Of a stretch of 64,000 nt of DNA, positions 61,335 to 64,000 are shown in pieces. The notes under the pieces were generated by a model. It ran no database searches and had not been told where the DNA came from. It saw only the letters and a list, made by a program, of their open reading frames with translations. This DNA is from an uncultured Gammaproteobacteria bacterium (GTDB lineage: Bacteria; Pseudomonadota; Gammaproteobacteria; HK1). Each line of letters starts with the position of its first letter. Within the stretch, counting starts at the first letter, position 1. Made by a program: the position numbers and the translations under genes. The stretch spans positions 744,001 to 808,000 of the forward strand of contig OY282378.1 of the NCBI GenBank assembly GCA_958295835.1, read 5' to 3'.

Positions 61335-61780
61335 GAGCGCGCCATCCAGGCGAAGCGTTCGCCTCCCCGTTCGTCGAGCTCCAGCGGATCCGGGATGGCT
61401 CCGTGGCGGATGAACGCGCCGGGGCCGTACATGGCCGCGTCGGCACGGATCGACGGGCTGTCGGTCACGAACCAAGGGGGGGCGAGGAACCACTCCGGCG
61501 CCTCGTTCCAGCGCGGGTTCTCCCACCCGTTGAGCCACGCCACGTGCTCGACCATGCCGCCGATGAGCGCATCCCAGCGGGTGCTGCTCGGCGCCGGGCG
61601 CGCGTGGAGCGTCCGGTACCGTTGCTCGCGGGTCATTGCGTGCAGCTTGCGCGGCAGGTCGCGAATGATCATGCGCTGGCGCTCCGTGTCGTCTTCCGCC
61701 CCTGCGATGCACCCGGTGTAATCGTCCAGGCTCAACCCGCGCAGGGAGAGCGGGTGTCGCGGTTGTGCTCCGTGGGCCAC
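61331..61780 (-). CDS. Unknown partner of the nucleotidyltransferase
   Basis: A 149-residue protein: GLSLDDYTGCIAGAEDDTER, IIRDLPRKLHAMTREQRY, EHVAWLNGWENPRWNEAPEW and IRADAAMYGPGAFIRHGAIP. Trp-rich second half. It overlaps the nucleotidyltransferase gene by four bases; similar two-gene arrangements behave as toxin-antitoxin candidates. I do not recognise a named domain. Confidence 0.55.
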   Translation of the reverse strand: MAHGAQPRHPLSLRGLSLDDYTGCIAGAEDDTERQRMIIRDLPRKLHAMTREQRYRTLHARPAPSSTRWDALIGGMVEHVAWLNGWENPRWNEAPEWFLAPPWFVTDSPSIRADAAMYGPGAFIRHGAIPDPLELDERGGERFAWMARS

Positions 61781-61789
61781 CGTAGCGTC

Positions 61790-61981
61790 TCAGCTCAGGG
61801 TATCGAGCACTCGCCAGACCTCCACCTGGACGTCCAGCTCCTCGAGCCGGCTGTCGAGGCTCACGCGCAGCTTGCGGTGCGCCGCCGCCGGATCGTAGAA
61901 GAGATATCGGCTGATGGTGGGGCGTGCCTTGCCCATGACCGAATCTCCCTCCGATGCCGCCTTCCACCCCTGGCCGTTCAT
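61790..61981 (-). CDS. Small hypothetical protein upstream of the nucleotidyltransferase pair
   Basis: A 63-residue frame ending ten bases before the partner gene. From an internal ATG near 61936 it reads GKARPTISRYLFYDPAAAHR and LDSRLEELDVQVEVWRVLDT, with good coding appearance and same strand. It may be a third member of the module. No family known. Confidence 0.35.
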   Translation of the reverse strand: MNGQGWKAASEGDSVMGKARPTISRYLFYDPAAAHRKLRVSLDSRLEELDVQVEVWRVLDTLS

Positions 61982-62160
61982 CCACTTGATTCGACCTTCA
62001 CGCGCGGAACCGGATGTTCGCGAGCGCTGCCTTCCGATCGGTCGGATCGGGTCGTGAACGGATGGTTGATCGGGTCTTCGAGGACACTTGACGACCGTAT
62101 GGTATCGTCTCGTGCGTTCGGTCGTCGATCCGCCCCCTCTTCCGGCCCACCGGGGGAGGT

Positions 62161-62345
62161 CGCAGAGATGCCTTCGGCCGCGCGGCGGAAGCCTGCCACA
62201 TCAGCCGCAGCTCCGGAAGCTGGAGGAGTCGTTGGGCGTGGCGCTGTTCGAGCGCACGAACAGGACACTCCACGCCACGCCGGTCGGCGAGCAGATCGTC
62301 GCCAAGGCGCGGTGGGTGTTCTCGGAGCATGAGCAAATCTATGGT
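62161..62345 (+). pseudogene. LysR-type regulator, helix-turn-helix fragment
   Basis: Pieces of the LysR DNA-binding domain in two frames: AFGRAAEACHIS in one and QLRKLEESLGVALFERTNRT, then ATPVGEQIVAKARWVFSEHE in the other, with a short deletion between them. The pattern resembles OxyR-like N-termini. No effector-binding domain follows. A relic. Confidence 0.65.
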
Positions 62346-62603
62346 GCAACAAGTACCAACAGGACTAGAATTCGATCCTTGCCGATGAAGCGGTAAGCAA
62401 GCGGGCAGGCCGGTTCGGGACGATGCCGAACATTCAGGAGGTCGATGTTGCACCGGAAACGGCGCGTCATCGGGGTCGGTCTGCCCGGCCGCAGGCTGTT
62501 TCAAAGGGAGGTGTCTCGGAAAAACGAGGAAATTGCACCTCATACGGGCCTTGCCATTGAGGCACGGATCATCGAGTCGGGTTCCTCCTGCGTAGAAACC
62601 GTC

Positions 62604-63911
62604 ATGCATTGTCTGACCGATTTCAAGAATTTCGCGCACGCGGAAGTCAATCTGTTCGTGCCGCTGACCATTCTGTTCGGCAGGAACGGCTCGGGCAAGA
62701 CAAATTTGATCGAGGGCGTCGAGCTCCTCGCCGCCCTGGCGGGCGGTGCGCCATTCAATGAAATCACCGACATCGGCCGCGGAGGTACGTTCGAAGTACG
62801 CGGCGGCTTGCGTTCGTGCCCGCGTTTCGGTACGAGCGGTTTTCGCCTGCAATTCAACAGATCTTCCATCACCTTCGATGGTATGAAACAGTCCATCGAC
62901 TATTCAATCGAGGTCGCCTCGTATGGAAGACATGAAGTCCGGTTGTCGGCGGAGAGACTGAAAATTGGAGATCGTGTCTTTTTCGATGCAGAAAATCGCG
63001 GTGGCGAAATAATCGACGTCAGGTACGATAATTTCTCGCCCGGCACCAATCCATCCTGCCAAGTATCGTCGGCGCGCTCCGTTCTTTCGCGTTATGAGGA
63101 AGTCATCGGAAACAGCCGGGCACAAAACGCGAAACGGCGAAAGTCTCCAGCTACGGTCGGAGGCGTGAGAGATTATCTGCGCAGCTCCTATATTTTCGAT
63201 CCACAATCCAAGTTGATGCGGGCGTACGAACGTATCGAATCCCAACCCCGATTGTCACGCAATGGCGCCAATCTTTCCGCGGTCCTGTTCGCGCTGCAGG
63301 AAGAAGGCGATCCTGAGAAAAAAGCAACGTTGCAACGCATCACGGAGACCATCCGACGGATTCCTGATGAACCGTTCGCCGAAATCGGCTTCGCCGATAC
63401 TCGTCTTGGGGACGTGATGGCGGGGTTCATCCCCGAAAACGGCGAAGGGACGAACGGCGGGAGGCTGATCGATGCCCGGCTTTTGTCCCACGGCACCTTG
63501 CGGATGCTCGCCGTCGTCACCGCGCTGGAGACGGTCCCCGAACGTTCACGTATCGTCATCGAGGAGTTCGACAACGGTTTGCATCCGAGCCGCGCAAAGC
63601 TGCTCGTGCAGAAGCTCGCCGAGGCCGCGGAGCGGCGCAAGCTGAACGTCCTCGTCACGACACACAACCCGGCGTTCATGGACGCGTTGGACGAATCGCA
63701 AATGAACAATGCCCTGCTGTGCCACCGTGACGAATCCAGGGGCGCGTCGCTTGTGACCAGGCTGGGGGATTTGGAGCTTGCCGGCACGTTGACGTTGCGC
63801 GGCGGTCTGGGCAGTTTCGTCACCAGCGGCGCACTCGAAAGGCATCTCGCACCGGATTTCGCCGAAAAACGCACTCGGACCACCCGCGAATGGCTGGAAT
63901 CCCTGTCCTGA
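62604..63911 (+). CDS. AAA ATPase with ABC-type (RecF/OLD-like) fold
   Basis: A 435-residue ATPase from ATG 62604 (MHCLTDFKNFAHAEVNLFVP). Walker A FGRNGSGKTNL at residues 26-33, signature-like LLSHGTLRMLAVVTAL, Walker B RIVIEEFDNGLHPSR and H-loop VLVTTHNPAFMDAL. The middle 200 residues are the variable insert. ATPases of this AAA_21/AAA_15 type occur in many two-gene defence systems with a nuclease or toprim partner. A PIN-like gene overlaps its end. An earlier in-frame start at 62445 exists but lacks family character. Confidence 0.8.
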   Translation: MHCLTDFKNFAHAEVNLFVPLTILFGRNGSGKTNLIEGVELLAALAGGAPFNEITDIGRGGTFEVRGGLRSCPRFGTSGFRLQFNRSSITFDGMKQSIDYSIEVASYGRHEVRLSAERLKIGDRVFFDAENRGGEIIDVRYDNFSPGTNPSCQVSSARSVLSRYEEVIGNSRAQNAKRRKSPATVGGVRDYLRSSYIFDPQSKLMRAYERIESQPRLSRNGANLSAVLFALQEEGDPEKKATLQRITETIRRIPDEPFAEIGFADTRLGDVMAGFIPENGEGTNGGRLIDARLLSHGTLRMLAVVTALETVPERSRIVIEEFDNGLHPSRAKLLVQKLAEAAERRKLNVLVTTHNPAFMDALDESQMNNALLCHRDESRGASLVTRLGDLELAGTLTLRGGLGSFVTSGALERHLAPDFAEKRTRTTREWLESLS

Positions 63912-64000
63912 GCGGCATTGCGATTCTCGATACTTCGTGGCTGCTTGAATTGTATCGAGTGCCGGGCTACTGCAAGGCATCCCGGTTCCATTGCGTCCGG
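63890..64000 (+). CDS. PIN-like domain protein, N-terminal part
   Basis: ATG 63890 lies inside the ATPase gene end, a 22-bp overlap, and the frame is open to the window edge. It reads AGIPVLSGIAILDTSWLLEL and YRVPGYCK; a hydrophobic strand followed by D-T-S-W/F near the start is how PIN-type nucleases begin (first catalytic Asp). Only 37 residues are visible, so the family is tentative. Probably the effector partner of the upstream ATPase. Confidence 0.5.
   Translation, partial: MAGIPVLSGIAILDTSWLLELYRVPGYCKASRFHCVR

Overview
The window looks like chromosomal DNA of a GC-rich, so far unplaced gammaproteobacterium. The backbone order TPR lipoprotein - lolB - ispE - tRNA-Gln, divergent from hemA - prfA, is the usual gammaproteobacterial arrangement. 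Sulfur-trafficking genes, a CofC-type F420 gene and a Rieske/CoA-thioester catabolic cluster suggest a metabolically versatile, possibly marine or host-associated bacterium; that lifestyle is inference only. Many broken genes, IS fragments and local duplications show a genome being rearranged.

Layout. 1-1.1 kb: the 3' end of ureD and a cytochrome b561 gene. 1.36-3.16 kb: a decayed IS1634-family element. 3.2-7.3 kb: a decayed integrative element (integrase, small zinc-finger protein, primase halves) whose integrase abuts tRNA-Gln. 7.3-13.4 kb: housekeeping block. 13.7-19.1 kb: a compact 12-gene minus-strand sulfur-trafficking operon (two YeeE/YedE halves, TusA-like, three small membrane proteins, two rhodanese-type proteins, a DsrE/F/H-like trio, cytochrome c) facing a ribbon-helix-helix regulator gene. 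19.5-21.5 kb: HAD hydrolase, F420-type PPOX oxidoreductase and cofC. 21.6-31.9 kb: a catabolic cluster (CoA transferase, thiolase, HMG-CoA-synthase-like/DUF35 protein, SDR, VOC proteins, Rieske oxygenase, ferredoxin, enol-lactonase-like hydrolase).

32.2-40.7 kb: MscS channel, a mosaic remnant of the indolepyruvate oxidoreductase gene, an AAA ATPase, IS fragments, and two GT22-type mannosyltransferases with a polyprenyl-phosphate-mannose synthase. 40.7-47.7 kb: a defence-island-like patchwork containing a solitary type I-E-like CRISPR repeat, a P-loop ATPase pair destroyed by nonsense and frameshift changes, HicAB, an intact A+T-rich two-gene module with a PD-(D/E)XK nuclease, a frameshifted upstream gene, and nested IS3-family pieces. 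47.9-58 kb: the full-length indolepyruvate ferredoxin oxidoreductase, whose last 123 bp recur 2 kb downstream around an accessory insert (MORN protein, vapBC remnant, Schlafen/AlbA-like remnant); then RidA, DadA, a chimeric locus and TatD. 58-64 kb: an ABC solute-binding protein, an esterase, a nucleotidyltransferase pair, a LysR fragment, and an AAA ATPase followed by a PIN-like gene that runs off the window.

Two themes deserve attention. First, the sulfur operon combines importers, sulfur carriers and periplasmic sulfurtransferases in an unusual set with several uncharacterised small membrane proteins. Second, several candidate defence or toxin-antitoxin modules (A+T-rich nuclease pair, nucleotidyltransferase pair, AAA-PIN pair) sit among decayed ones, and a dispersed palindromic repeat of about 55 bp marks several gene borders and one deletion scar.
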